Positions 47,324 through 59,000 of a stretch of DNA of 64,000 nt are shown one piece after another. The position numbers and the translations under genes are program-made. A model generated the notes under the pieces. It was given only the letters and a program-made list of their open reading frames with translations, had not been told where the DNA came from and made no database searches. Positions within the stretch are counted from its first letter, which is position 1. Every line of letters starts with the position of its first letter. This DNA comes from Mesaphorura yosii (lineage: Eukaryota > Arthropoda > Collembola > Poduromorpha > Tullbergiidae), in contig WIXG01000051.1 in NCBI GenBank assembly GCA_009869945.1, positions 62,001 through 126,000 of the forward strand, in the 5' to 3' direction.

Positions 47324-48353
47324 ATGTGCTCTCCACGTGCAAGAGTGAATGGTCTACTGGAGGCGACCTCGACCTTTCAAGGAATGAAGATTGACTCCTC
47401 TGAATGTTTGGAAAAACTTGAAGGACGGACAAAATGTCCCGAATGTATGTGTTCCGAATAGATATCTTTTATTGCCATTGTTCTATGAAATGATCTTCCC
47501 GTTTTTAGGCAGCCGCTCCAGGAAATTCTTCTGCTACACTTGCTATCTAGTAATGCCGGATCTGGTGGGAAAGATTCCCCACGTTCGGGTACAACAATCA
47601 ATAACAAATGATAATTATTCAGCTGAAAACTTGAATGAAACTGAAGTGCGTGTCCTTCTCTAGTTGCCTTTGAAGATAAGCATCATTAAGCACCGCCAAG
47701 AAATTGCTGGCAAGAGCACATCACCCCATGGGCCTATTCTAGCTCCTGAGAGCATTCAAATTTACACTTATCCTGAACTTCCGGACACGAGCAATGTTAG
47801 GAGCCTGTAACTTTCAGCCAGTCAGACCCATCACATGAGCTAAACTTTCGATTTGTTTACCGTAGAGTATTCTCATCTTCCCGTCCGATGACGCCGAAGA
47901 TGCTGCTGAATTTATGGAAAGAGCCAAGATGGAAAATGATGGTCAATTCCCGTACGACCAAATTATCTTCATTGATTCAACTTGGAACCAGACGTACAGA
48001 ATTTCGCACGAGCCAGCACTAATGAGTAAGTGCCAACTCGGCCGCATTTTGATACTGGTTCCCTAATTAAAAATTCAATGTGTGCTGTCATAGATTTACC
48101 CCGGGTGAAGTTAAATGGATTCGAATCACTATTTTGGAGATATCAACGAGGGAACCCGACGACGTATCTAGCAACTATTGAAGCTATCTACTATTTTCTT
48201 TGCATATATCATAAGGCGTACATCTCAAGCGAGTACAATGGAGAATATGACAATTTGCTGTTTTTCTTTCGATTCATGTTCAACAAAATCAGACAGCTTT
48301 ACGATCCTAAGAAATTACTAGCATACAAAACTCGGCCTCATTTAGTACAGTAA
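47324..48353 (+). CDS. DTWD1: tRNA-uridine aminocarboxypropyltransferase 1 (DTW domain)
   Basis: DTW-family enzyme that transfers the 3-amino-3-carboxypropyl group of S-adenosylmethionine to uridine in the tRNA D-loop (acp3U20 for human DTWD1). Five exons: 47324-47444, 47509-47588, 47664-47795, 47866-48025, 48094-48353, in phase, giving 250 residues (human about 304). Seen: zinc-binding C38-x2-C41 and C49-x2-C52 (TKCPEC, FFCYTCY), [38 protein letters not shown], the signature FIDSTWNQT with D148-S-T-W151, [20 protein letters not shown] and [12 protein letters not shown]. It lacks the charged insert between ILIFP and FIDSTW present in the human protein. Start: MCSPRARV at 47324; an internal Met at 47384 is an alternative. 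The intron at 47796 uses a weak GTTAGG donor. It converges with PDRG1 and its 3' end probably overlaps it. Confidence 0.95.
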
Positions 48354-48538
48354 CGGTAACATAATTTATCGAAAAAATTGGGTTGAACACTGTCGTGGAT
48401 AGAACTGATAGTAACTAGTCGCAAGTGCTGCGTGCTATTTGTGATTACAGGCAGAGTAGTTTAACGTCATTTTTTTTACTTTTTGTTGAAAAACTCTATT
48501 CATTTTATTGCGTACAGTGACAGTACATTTATTCTGAA

Positions 48539-48544
48539 ATGTAA
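48539..48544 (-). terminator. PDRG1: poly(A) signal, PDRG1
   Basis: AATAAA on the minus strand about 145 nt after the PDRG1 stop. A second copy lies at 48505-48510. Confidence 0.5.
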
Positions 48545-48609
48545 ATATGTAACATCGCGAACCTGAGTCCACTCAGTTTTTGACGGCCTGTCAAAAATTA
48601 TTTAACTTG

Positions 48610-48615
48610 AATAAA
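48610..48615 (+). terminator. DTWD1: poly(A) signal, DTWD1
   Basis: AATAAA on the plus strand 257 nt after the DTWD1 stop. It falls upstream (in plus coordinates, downstream in transcription) of the PDRG1 coding end and past the PDRG1 signal, so the two 3' UTRs overlap. Confidence 0.5.
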
Positions 48616-48688
48616 TTCTGAGACGACTTGGTTTTTCTCGAACCACCAGTTTGTGTTCGTCATTCATTGAAACGGAATACCAAGCAAT

Positions 48689-49161
48689 CTATCCAATTGT
48701 ATGACGAATAACTTCCAATTCTTCTATACTTAATGGTTTCAAGTCAAATCCCTTCAATGCAGGCAAATTCTCCAGCGTTCTCATCTTGTCCATCTTTTTC
48801 TTCATGCCTTGCCTCAGGGTATCAATTTCTGTATCCAATTTCTTCTGATCTGTCAGCGAAAGAGAGCAACGATGCAGTTTTTGTCAAATTTGCAATTACC
48901 TCTTTAAATTGCATTTCTCATACCTTCGTCAAGCATTTTCTTCGCTTCTGGAGTGTTTATTCTGAAGAATGTTTCTCCCATCACCAGCCACGACTTGGGC
49001 TCATCAGTCTTTATCAGATGCCTTATCCCCATTCGATTGTCATTTCGTTGCTTATCGAGCTGGACGATTTCGCTTTTGTTCGTAAGCAATTCTTCAGCTG
49101 TTCCTTCTAGTTCCTTCAAGTAATCGACGATGTCTTCGGTCGAATCCAATTTACGATCCAT
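48689..49161 (-). CDS. PDRG1: PDRG1-like prefoldin-related protein
   Basis: PDRG1 is a small prefoldin-beta-like, coiled-coil subunit of the R2TP/prefoldin-like cochaperone module that helps assemble RNA polymerases and other complexes. Two exons, 48924-49161 and 48689-48849, phase-1 junction (GAC GAA G|GTATGA ... ACAG|AT CAG), give 132 residues; human is 133. Seen: amphipathic helix with EELLTNKSEIVQLDKQRNDN (human EEVLADKRQIVDLDTKRNQN), beta hairpin WLVMGETFFRINTPEAKKML (human VMVCFGNMFIKMPHPETKEMI), a second basic helix and the end ALKGFDLKPLSIEELEVI (human ELKGFNLNPLNQDELKAL). The ATG lies only 23 nt after the GPANK1 stop on the same strand, and a pyrimidine-rich CAG acceptor-like site directly precedes it. 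Confidence 0.94.
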
Positions 49162-49184
49162 GCTGGCAATGAAAATCTGTAGTC
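49162..49184 (-). other. 23-nt GPANK1-PDRG1 intercistronic gap with acceptor-like site
   Basis: Read on the minus strand, the gap contains ATTTTCATTGCCAG immediately followed by C and the PDRG1 ATG. The last part matches a 3' splice acceptor (pyrimidine-rich, CAG). This suggests PDRG1 mRNA is made by trans-splicing or by cis-splicing of an upstream leader exon, or that both are translated from one dicistronic RNA. The motif and spacing are seen; the mechanism is inference. Confidence 0.5.
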
Positions 49185-50219
49185 CTAATCCGCAGAATAG
49201 AATTCTCTTCGGAAATTTGCTTCTTTTGTCCGTGCTCTCTTCTCCTGCGTTTCCAGTAATTCTTTATTTATGGTCTTTTCTCTCTTTTCCCGGTTCGGAT
49301 TCTCGATTGCAGAAGCGTCAAATGGTCCAAAATGTGTCACACGTGCCTGCTTCGGGGAAGCAACACCGAAGCCCTCTCGATCCCTCTTTAACACAGTTTT
49401 CACTGGAAATTTTTGACCTTGACCATACACTCCTAAGCCTTTATTCCGGTTCCAACCATTCTTGAGCATTAATTGAAACCCTTTGTTGCTTTCAGGCAAG
49501 CCGTAATGAACTCTGTCAGAAACACCAGACGAGGTGCTCAACAAATGGGCAATGCACTTGTTATGAAGTCTTTCACTCGTAATTTCAGTGTCACATGCAG
49601 TGCAAAACTTCGGGCCGATGATCGCTTCGTCTGATTCTTGAACGTCTGCCGGCACAGTCTCAGGATTTCTTAAGCGTTCGTCACGGACGGCAACCCAATT
49701 TTCAATCAGTTCACAAGTATTCTGCTTGTTCTTCCTTTTTGCCAGATCATATGCTGTCAGTCCTGATTTTTCTTTTTTCGCCAAACTTGCCCCGATTTCT
49801 AGTAAGTATTCCACAACAGAATTAGAGCCTGCGCATGCTGCACTCATCAGTAACGTCCAGCCATATTCATCAACAATCTTGTTCACATCGGGTATGAGCT
49901 CGTCGCCATAATGTTCAAAGCAGTAAGCCAGCTCATCAATGTTATTCGCCTCACATAGGCTGAATAAGGTGCTTTTCAGCGGTTTAGGCTTGGTGGATTT
50001 GACTGGTGCCTTCAGAAGTCTCGCACTCTTCTTAGGATTGTACTTTGAGGAATCGTTCGCGCTAGACGTTGACGGTTGACTTATAATTTCTTCATACTCC
50101 TTTCTGACGTCCGTTCCAGAGAGGTTGGTGTTGTTAACGTTAGTAAGCACAATATCACCGGATTTTGCATGTTCCTCGTGTAGATTGTCTCCTTTAATGA
50201 ACTGTTTCCACTTTGGCAT
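49185..50219 (-). CDS. GPANK1: G-patch and ankyrin repeat protein GPANK1
   Basis: A single uninterrupted coding exon of 344 residues (human GPANK1 356). Order of parts: EYEEII region near 41 (human FYEALI), basic patch 61-81, ankyrin-type repeats about 83-175 (GWTLLMSAACAGSNSVVEYL; human [20 protein letters not shown]), a C206-x2-C209...H zinc-finger-like segment (KFCTACD, CIAHLLS), G-patch about 245-285 (GFQLMLKNGWNRNKGLGVYG, VKTVLKRDREGFG), then ARVTHFGPFD and a highly charged tail. G-patch proteins usually act as cofactors of DEAH helicases in RNA processing; the precise GPANK1 role is not well established. Start ATG 50219 (MPKWKQFIKG). The PDRG1 start lies 23 nt past its stop. Confidence 0.96.
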   Translation of the reverse strand: MPKWKQFIKGDNLHEEHAKSGDIVLTNVNNTNLSGTDVRKEYEEIISQPSTSSANDSSKYNPKKSARLLKAPVKSTKPKPLKSTLFSLCEANNIDELAYCFEHYGDELIPDVNKIVDEYGWTLLMSAACAGSNSVVEYLLEIGASLAKKEKSGLTAYDLAKRKNKQNTCELIENWVAVRDERLRNPETVPADVQESDEAIIGPKFCTACDTEITSERLHNKCIAHLLSTSSGVSDRVHYGLPESNKGFQLMLKNGWNRNKGLGVYGQGQKFPVKTVLKRDREGFGVASPKQARVTHFGPFDASAIENPNREKREKTINKELLETQEKRARTKEANFRREFYSAD

Positions 50220-52486
50220 GTTTTTCTTCGCCCATTCTCCAGATTCTCCAGATTCTTCTTGACCAATACCGGAACCAAGCCCTACACACGTGCAACAGGC
50301 AAGTTTAATCTAGAGACGTGATCCAGCGTGCTTCGAAGTTCCTAATCTGAACAAACTGACAAGCGATTACCCTCTGAATGAATCGTCTTATCGTTCAGCT
50401 TCAGCCACCTTTTAGACGACCAGTTTGCTTGATTGGTGAATCGAATCTTGAAAATATTCCAAATTTTAACCCGTTGACTGACGACGATTTACTGTGACAA
50501 AATACAAATACGGAATCATTTCTGCTTTGGCTCGCTCGCTCGCCACAAAGTGAACTCTGCCTGTAAAATGGACATTTCTTTTTATCCTTGAGCGGTACTT
50601 TTATACTCCCATCATTTGTAATGACAGTTTTGTTTCGTTTCAAGGCTGCTGCAGCCCACTTCCACAATTTATTACACTTTTGCTGATAAACTCGCAATGC
50701 TTTCACCCGAAGAAAAACTCTACATGACATAATCTGGAAACGTGTCTGTGGCAAGTTAATTAGATTAGATGAGCTGTGCTCCAGTTTGCTGGACCCGGAC
50801 GCGGAACGATGTGATGTGCTGATATGTGATTCCAGCTGACAGCAGTGGTTGCACAGTGATAATTAATATAAAGGCCCCAAACACGGACTCAAGCCGCTTC
50901 GATTGGAACCCTGGAAGATTGTGGGTTAGATAATCATTGTAAGTCAGCCGGTCAAATGCTTTAATGCGCCCCGTTAACCCGATTTCTCAATGCATTTGGA
51001 TGTCATAATAATTGTGATGACTGCTAGTAAACGCAATAATTTTTGCGCATGTGAGACGGTAGCGTCTTAAACAGAGTATTTCGTTTTATTGTGGGTCCAC
51101 ATTATTTTGCTTTTCAGCGAGAGCGTAAAGCTTGCTTAATAGCGCCAGATTGCTCGCTAATCTAGTCGATCTCTTTTCACAGCATAAATAATTAACAGTT
51201 CCATTGTAAATGTCATTGTCAAAACACAAGACTGAACTTGAGACGTCGGGATATCCCGGGTTTCCACTGCATGGCGATTCTGTGGCTTCCTGGCATCCGA
51301 CGAAAATACAGTTTCTTTCTGTAGTATCATGATAAAGACGATTAGTGTTGTCGTTGATGGTAATTGGTCATATAATTGAATCACGCAATCATAATCTCAT
51401 GATGGCACGGCCGACGCATGTGCGATATGTGCGTCCCATGCGCTCGATCAATTTCAAGTGGGACCCAACTTTGCTCTGTGCTTACTTGGAATGGTGGAAT
51501 TGATTGGATCTGGAACAAGCTCCGGTGTCACTGATATTGTCAAGATAGTGAATGCCACCAGCACAGTGCAATGCTGTAAAATGGTACTCCGAAGCATTTT
51601 CAGATCGCAATAGGTGTTTGCGCGTGCAAATTTTAAAATCCTAAATATGGAGACTGAACACTAGAACACTGAACTCGAACACGGAACTGGTTGAGAGAAT
51701 ATTTAATGACTATTCAATGTTCCCTTTATTGTCTTTTAATGGATTTTTGTCCATGTGTATTAACTATTGCTGTTTACTTCATACACGCTAATTTGCTCAA
51801 TTCTGAGAAAATGAAGAGAATACTGACTGGCTCGTTTCATACGCAGACTTCTATTTATTGGCAAGTGTCACCTTCTGAAATTCACACCAGCAAGCTTATT
51901 TCTGCGATTAACGATTTCTGGCTTGTGCGAAATTAGTGAGATATATCTTTTAATCGCAACTTACAACGAAATGAGCGAGTGAACCAAATCCTCACGATAC
52001 AAGCACCGTTTTCGAGCAACCGAGATTCATTTAAGAGCTTGATTTGATGTGTAACTTAGCATTGAACTAATTATGGTTACCATTTACCATGATGTGTAGT
52101 TAATGGGTGAAGGCTCGGCGGAAAACTGGCCAAGGTTAACTTAAGTGGTTTGTGTATTGGGATGCATGAACAACAATCATGTTGACAGCATTCGATTGAC
52201 TCGTCTTAAACTCAGACGTGTAAGCAGGCGTGAGAATTTCATGGAAGTGAAGGGACAGCAATAACAATATACGTGTTGAGTTGAGGAGTTGAGATGCTGT
52301 GATGAATTTGATGATGTGAGAATTTTCAACACAAATTGTGCACACGGAGTATTAGCTTGAAGTGCATTGAACGCTTTCAAATAAACTTGACGCCATAATT
52401 GAGTGATCAATACTAATGTTGTATGTTATAATGCTTTGCAAATTGTAGAGTCTTCTTGCCAGCCCGTAACTGCCATAATTTATCCA
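50220..52486. promoter_or_regulatory. divergent intergenic region, GPANK1 / FERRY3
   Basis: 2.27 kb between divergent start codons, presumably with both promoters and 5' UTRs. A minus-strand open frame from ATG 50730 to 50401 (109 codons, basic) lies just upstream of GPANK1; I do not recognise it and think it more likely leader or chance sequence. Nothing else supported. Confidence 0.45.
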
Positions 52487-54707
52487 ATGGAGCTGTCGCC
52501 GTCGGAGCAGGTTGAGAAAATATTCAAATTGGAGTTGCAGCTGAAGTTCGGCACCGTGAAGCTAGAAATTCCATTGCTGATTCCATTCGATATCCTGAGG
52601 ATACCGGAATTTGCCTTGCGCATTGTTTCATCTTTCAAGCTTCCAATTTATGTGGAGAATGGTAATGCCTTGATTTATAAAATTCGGAAGCGAGCGATTG
52701 TTGCGTGACCACCATAAAACGTATGCGTTTATCTACCTTTTAAGAGGTTGAGCAAAAGCTGCGGGCATTCGTGGAGAAAGAGAACTTCGAGAAAATCAGT
52801 GAAACTGCAAAGATAGACCATAGCAAGATAGAAGAGATGATCAAGACATGGGAGCAAGAATATCGTGATGTAAGCCAAGAAAATTGTAAAATAATTGTAT
52901 TGAAACATGATGACAACTAAATTTTAATGTTTGCATAGGAGACGTTGCAGTACAACCCGCCGGAAGTCGTCGGAGACGATGAAGTCTTCGCGGAGGCCTA
53001 TCATTCGCTAGTACACTCGTCGCTTTTGGGGTCCGTTTTGAGAAAGGAGAATGCTTTCAACTCAGCCATACGCGAAATGCACCGGTTAAAAAACTTAGAG
53101 ATTGCAACGCTAAACGAAAAGTACGTTTTGTTGTCGCAGCGTTTGCGAGAGCCCAACTTATTGAAATCCCTTTCTTGGGTCTTTCCAGACAAGCCAACGA
53201 AATGACGAACACCATTTCGTTAAGCCAAAATAAGGAGAACTCAGCTGATATCAACGCGCTAGCAGCGGCGCATTTTGACGATGCTAACTTAGCCCGAACG
53301 AGATGGGAAAGTTTAATTGAAAGCGAGAATTTGAAGCAAAAGCGTGAATTTCGCGAATGGATCGTTCGCACGTATGAGGACTACTCTCTTGAAGCAGAGG
53401 GACAGCAGCCAATCGCAAATCCAGTGGGCAAGCGCGTGAAGAAGAAGCATTCTGTTCGGTTTGATGAGACGCTAATGATTAGCTATGATGATGAAGAGTC
53501 CAACGCTAATCCTTCCAGTGATCCAACCCTTCAAGAAAGCTTCACAATTCATTTGGGATCGCAAATGAAGCAGATGTACAATATCAGAGTTTTATGTTCA
53601 GACACAGTAGAATACTTGCGGTTTAAAAACGAAAGGTTTGTTGCAGAGCTTGAGTAAAAGTCGTTGCCAATGCTGATTCGACATGCTTTTGTTTCCCGTT
53701 TCAGTTCTCGTGATATAAGTCCACAGCGGCTACAAATGGCAATTTCTCTGTACTCAACCGATTTGTCTGGACTGGTTTTGCTGGTGGAACCAGACTTTAC
53801 AGTATACAGCGGGATCACGAAAGGTTTGCCGATTATCTTAGATGATAGCGAGTTTTTTTAAAGAAAGTGAATTTTTGTGTGTTTGGGTGAACAAGATCTG
53901 GTCCAACTTTGCCAGCAGACGACAGAGTTCCACTATGAAACAATTGAGTGTCAACTGGAAACTAGAATTCCAAATCTGAAAACTGGGGATTTCCTTATTA
54001 CCAAGCATTCCAACTTGAACGGTGCACATGTTATATTTCATCTGGTCGTCGATCAAAATGCGTTGAATAAAAGTAAGCCTAGAGTTCACTTCAGAATTGC
54101 AAGGCGACCGTGACCTGCACACCTCAATTACTGTAATAAAAATCATCTCTTGCAGGTGAGATAAACTCGAGGGACGCCGTCATTCTTGGACTTCGGAACA
54201 TTTTAAAAATCGCATGCCTGCATGATATAACAACGATAACAATTCCTGCTCTGCTAGCGCATGAAATGTCTGAGGTTTGTCTCATGAAGAATTATTTCCG
54301 GTTATTATTTCTACACCTTTGGATATATTTCATTGTGATGGTGTCTTCTTCTTTTCCATGCGATTATCAACTTTAGTTCATGACAGTGCACTGGTGTACG
54401 AGGAGGGCGGAATTGGTGTACAAATGCGTCAAAGGATTTATGATAGAAATGGCCTCATGGAGTGGGGCAGATATGAAGAATTTACAATTCCTAGCTCCTA
54501 AAGTAAGTTAAAATCATTGAAAGTGTTCAGTATTAGGATTTAGAAGTGCAATGTCAATAGATACTAATCTGCTCGTATTCTAAATTAACGCAGGAAATCT
54601 CGGAAAGCGTATTTAACAGTCTTGCCGCAATGCTGCCCAACATTTTTCGGGTCTCAAATCCACTGAGACTCAGCTCGTCCAGCTCCAGCCAAAGTTTGCA
54701 AATCTAG
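52487..54707 (+). CDS. FERRY3: FERRY complex subunit 3 (C12orf4 homologue)
   Basis: Subunit of the five-part FERRY complex (Fy-1 to Fy-5), a Rab5 effector that tethers mRNAs and ribosomal material to early endosomes. Nine exons: 52487-52661, 52745-52869, 52939-53120, 53189-53635, 53705-53823, 53896-54072, 54156-54274, 54377-54502, 54594-54707, all phase-consistent, 527 residues (human 552). Strong blocks: [29 protein letters not shown] (human [18 protein letters not shown]), [74 protein letters not shown] and [14 protein letters not shown]. Introns are 60-102 bp. Missense and truncating variants of the human gene cause an intellectual disability syndrome. The 54277-54501 open frame overlapping exon 8 is a shadow: the true frame starts after CAACTTTAG at 54376. 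Confidence 0.95.
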
Positions 54708-54759
54708 GTGGCTAGTCTCAATTTTGTACTAATTTAACAATGCGTTGGTCTTTGCTGCA

Positions 54760-54765
54760 AATAAA
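54760..54765 (+). terminator. FERRY3: poly(A) signal, FERRY3
   Basis: AATAAA 53 nt after the FERRY3 stop, followed by GT-rich sequence (GTGTGTCTGG). A typical arrangement. Confidence 0.65.
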
Positions 54766-55829
54766 ACCTGAATTCAATGTTTTCATGTTAACCCGTGTGT
54801 CTGGATTTTGGCAGAAATCTCGTACGCGCACTTTCTACCCGGGATCTTGAAATTCGCAATGTAAATGCACACATGCACCAGCCTTACCGACGACGGTGCT
54901 TTAGCGAGAGAAAGCAGGCATCGGATAGCTCGGAGATTCGCCGGAACGTTCGTACTTGGCGCGTGCTACTCATCCGAATTCAATAATAAAAAACTTACAA
55001 CAATACAAACACAATAGCCAATACCTGTTATCATCTCATACAGACCGACTGAGAGTGCAATGGACGTAGCGCATTGCACATGCATGCAGTGAACTTCACT
55101 TGCTCTTGGGTTCACTCAAGAATCTCAACTTGTCTCTGGCACTCTGACACATGCAGTGAATCCCAAAAAAGCCGCAAGCATTAAAAAAGTTTATTATTAT
55201 TTCGCGTAATGCCAGGACAGGTTAATCTTTAATACATTGCATTGCAAGTACGACCTCACGCGGTACGATCGCCGTCATACTATGTCCTCCAGTAGGTTTA
55301 AATTAATTGTCCCTACTTCAACTTATCGTACCTCGATTAGGCTCGGCGCGTTGTTGACTTGAATTAAGAACCAGCATTGAGACTCAGCCTGCAACAACTT
55401 GACGAAGATATTAGAATCTGAATTGAACTAGGTATTTGTACCAACCCAGCAGAAGTTTGCCAGCTCTAAGTCACGCTACGACCTCGATCACCGCCGTTGA
55501 CCTCGCCAAGGTTAGTAAATTCAGTAAAAATCAATTATTTTGTTAACCGGTATGAGTCGGCCGCAGTTTTCAAATGTCAACAGCACAGTGCTGCATTTTG
55601 TTCCTAAATTGTCAAACCGAGTCTTATATGCGGGGGCGGACTTTGGGAACAGTTCATAGAAGCAAGGGCAAAGACATGTGCCGAAGTATTCCCTAACTAA
55701 TTGTAATTGTGATTACGAATTTGATCGGCAGAATTTTTGCTTTAACATAAATATTAGTGCAGGAACCCGCGAGTCCACCATGTTAAATTGTTCTAATGAT
55801 GTTAACTTATGTTTGTTTGAAATTTCAGA
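54766..55829. other. intergenic / pumilio 5' leader region
   Basis: Between FERRY3 and the first pumilio coding exon. It may hold a non-coding first exon: a CCAAG|GTTAGT donor-like site occurs near 55511. No coding sequence supported. Confidence 0.4.
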
Positions 55830-56066
55830 ACACCGGCAAACTACGACAGAGGATCATTTATTATGGTTGGCTTTTCATATATTGGAAATCCTAACAATCC
55901 ACTTCATTTGCCACCTCAGCAAAGCCATTCCTCGTATGATCAGCATCAATATAATTACGGCGGCGGTGTGGTAGCCACTTCTGTGGCAAGCGAATCGAGC
56001 ACAACAATCAATGAAAAATTACAGTGGGAAAGCCGAGCCCAATGGATCGCAACCGAAGGAACGGAT
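55830..56066 (+). CDS. pum: pumilio alternative first coding exon A
   Basis: Acceptor GAAATTTCAG ends at 55829. The ATG at 55863 starts MVGFSYIGNPNNPLHLPPQQ, followed by Ser/His/Tyr-rich sequence and ESRAQWIATEGTD. GTAAGC donor at 56067, phase 0. The composition resembles the disordered N-terminus of pumilio proteins. Because the exon has a good acceptor, a non-coding exon should lie upstream. Assignment to pumilio depends on phase and order. Confidence 0.62.
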
Positions 56067-59000
56067 GTAAGCATTTTTGTCCACTTGCTTAAACCTTAGT
56101 ATCTTAGAATGGCACTTTCTACACCAAGGACGTAGGTCATTGTTTAGATTAGATGGCTGGTCTGGCGATCATACTCAATGCTGTAGACAGAGGGAGAAAG
56201 TTCGGAGGTATTCTATTGTTATCCTTTTCATGAGAACAAGCCAAAGCCTAAGTAGGATTGCACAAACTGGTAAAACTTGGGACCTGTCGGCGCCAATGCT
56301 AACATGTGGCTGGGCCAGACTTGTTTGTACGCGCTTCCTTGAATTATGTCTGGTCTGACCTTCGCGTCTGTCTTCGAGGCGGCGAGTTAATTGCAGTTTG
56401 GGAATGGTTAGTGGAGAAGGAGGTTGACTGGCTTACAAGGTTTAAGTGTGCATTCAGCAGTTAATGCTAAAATGTATCTGCATGAACAATACGGCGATAA
56501 AGGAGTAATGAAAAGTACCCGACCGGTGCAGAGTATTTTGAACTGACCGATACTTGCATTCATAAGTCGTTTGTCTTGGAAATCCACTGAGAGTAGGTTA
56601 ATTTAGGGCTTCATCGGATTATGATATGCAAGTATGAAAGGCAATTGCAATGCAAATGCAAGGTTGAATGCTGTGCAATTGCTTCCGCAAGTCGATGTTA
56701 TGTGAAGAAACGTTCAAAGAAATTAGAATCCTAGTGCCCATTCCATTGGTTCGCCTTCTCGTCCGTCTTTTGGCTGACACGCTTTTGACTTACTCATGTG
56801 TTCTGCAATATTTCATACCCGGAAGACTTTAACACTGTCTGGTAACCTTAAACTAGACGGGTTGGTGATTCAGAATCAGACCCAATCAGACGTATCAATT
56901 TAAGGTGGTAACTGGATTTCGTGGCGTGATTTTCCATGGCTGATTCATCGCATTTCCAGGAAAGTAAGGGGTTCATTGATTACCACATGGCTTCTGTTCT
57001 AGGCACAGGGTAGAGAGCAAGCGCAACCAACCCCTTCAATTTTTAATATTTCGATGAACCAGTGTTCCTAAGAAACGAGGATTGATACTTTGCAGAGAAA
57101 GAAAGGAAATACTTTGTTATGTTATCCATGTGTGAAGTCTCCAAAATATCATTATTGTTGCGAGATCATAAAAAGGGAAGAAGGAAAGGGGAACTCTGCA
57201 GACTGGCAGCATGTGCACGCTGGCTCCTGCTGAACTGCGCTGGGGAGAGTGAGAAACCCTCGCACATTTCGTGTTTCCAGTTCCAAGCGTAACTTCGACT
57301 CAGACTCGTTGCTGCTGTTTCTCCGTTCTTGTCGGTCGCGTTCTGTGCGTGTTTTTCAGTGCTTGGTTAAACCCTCTCTCGCACAGCCATCTCCAATCTT
57401 CCATACCCGTGCGTACCGTGTAGTCTGCACAATAATAAATTCCCTGCGATGATATTCCTGCTGCTCTCACTCGTTCCTCGCTCGTATGCCATCATCATAA
57501 TGATTCCAGTCAGTTAACAACGACTGTTGCGAGGTTCCTTTCTTCTCTCTCCTCGCTCGGTCTCTGTAGCAAGTTTTTTGTTCAATCAGTAAATAGTGAA
57601 GCTCCAAACCCGGCGTCCGTCTCTCGCTCGTCTTTCTATGTGAGACTTCTTTCCCCCTAATTTTTAATGTGTACATAGATTGTTCAAAATTGTGTATAAC
57701 TTTTCCAGTGTTGTCCATTTCCTAGCAATCCGCCATTTCTAGATATCTGCATTTTCCAATTAGAATACAGCACAGTCGCCTTTATTTTTGCATCTGAAGA
57801 GAGTTCAGTGTTCAGAGGTTAATTGCAGAGCAGTGATGTGAGTGCAGTGCAATTTGTTTCTCATGTATATCGCCCTTTGTGTGTAACTTATTCTGAAAAA
57901 AGTGTACAGAACACGACGCGTACGCCAAATCTCCTAACGCTGTATTTTTTGTAATAACGATCTAATTCAAACGAATACGAAATCTCAAGACTTCTCCTGA
58001 AAATAGAATGAAAGAGCTATCAGCAGACGTGGTAAGTTTTCGACAACATTGATTATTCTGTCGCGTTGTGACGAACATGAGTTTTCTAAAAAGCATTTTC
58101 CATGCAAGCATAATTGTCATAATTGACGAGGCACATTTACGTTATTAGCGTTATCATCTATTTCACTCCATACACATAACTCGAGACTCGACTTCTCGAC
58201 ACCGTCGTAGCCGCCGAGAGGAACTTGAACATAAAATCCAAGTTAGGTTTTGGTTGTATAGTCCGATTATGGAAAAATCGATTTCAAGCTTTGAATTCTC
58301 TACCGCGAGCATTGACATCACTCGTAAAAGTTTATTACGCATTTTATAATTTTATGTTTACCAAAACTCGTGAAACCTGAAACCAAAGCTGCTAAATCTG
58401 CATGCTAGTGATTCGTCATGCCGAGGACAGCAGTTGTGTTTGTCACACAGGCACGGCGACAGACTTCGTGTATTTACATCATGATTCACCAAGAAATCGC
58501 AAAATTCATCCAGCGCAACGAGCTGAAGCTTCAATGCAGCGTGCTCCGGCTCAGCTCGTGGACTCATGGACACAGTCATCATTTTCATAATTAGGAATAT
58601 GATAAATATATTTATGTTTTCCCCGTGTTACGCATTGTGCAGATTTTTTGCATATACAAACAAGTTACGCGGTCGCCCCTGCTTCGGTGTCCATTGCACG
58701 ATAATGGTTACGCAAATGCAGGCAGTCAAGTGTGCATGTACCTTTATGATATTTGAATTCATTGGCCGGAACCAAGGTTAATACTGGTTATATTAAGTCG
58801 TGCAAAAAATATTGCTGGCTGCATGCGGTACTCACTTCTCACGATTGAGAGAGGATATTCATCTGCGCTTGGTTAATGCGGCAGCGGACTGGATGACGGA
58901 CGCTAAATTGAAACTGACAGAATGGAGTTTCTCTTGACCATTCCACAGAATACTTTTTTTACGCATTAATGGAAACCCGAGTCCGATTTCCGATTGATAT

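Noticed and set aside
50401-50730. 109-codon minus-strand frame upstream of GPANK1
   Set aside because: Has an ATG but no recognised family, low complexity of basic residues and an unsuitable position between gene and promoter; probably fortuitous or leader sequence.
54277-54501. 74-residue plus-strand frame at the end of FERRY3
   Set aside because: Wrong register: exon 8 in the frame starting at 54377 gives [14 protein letters not shown], matching the family.
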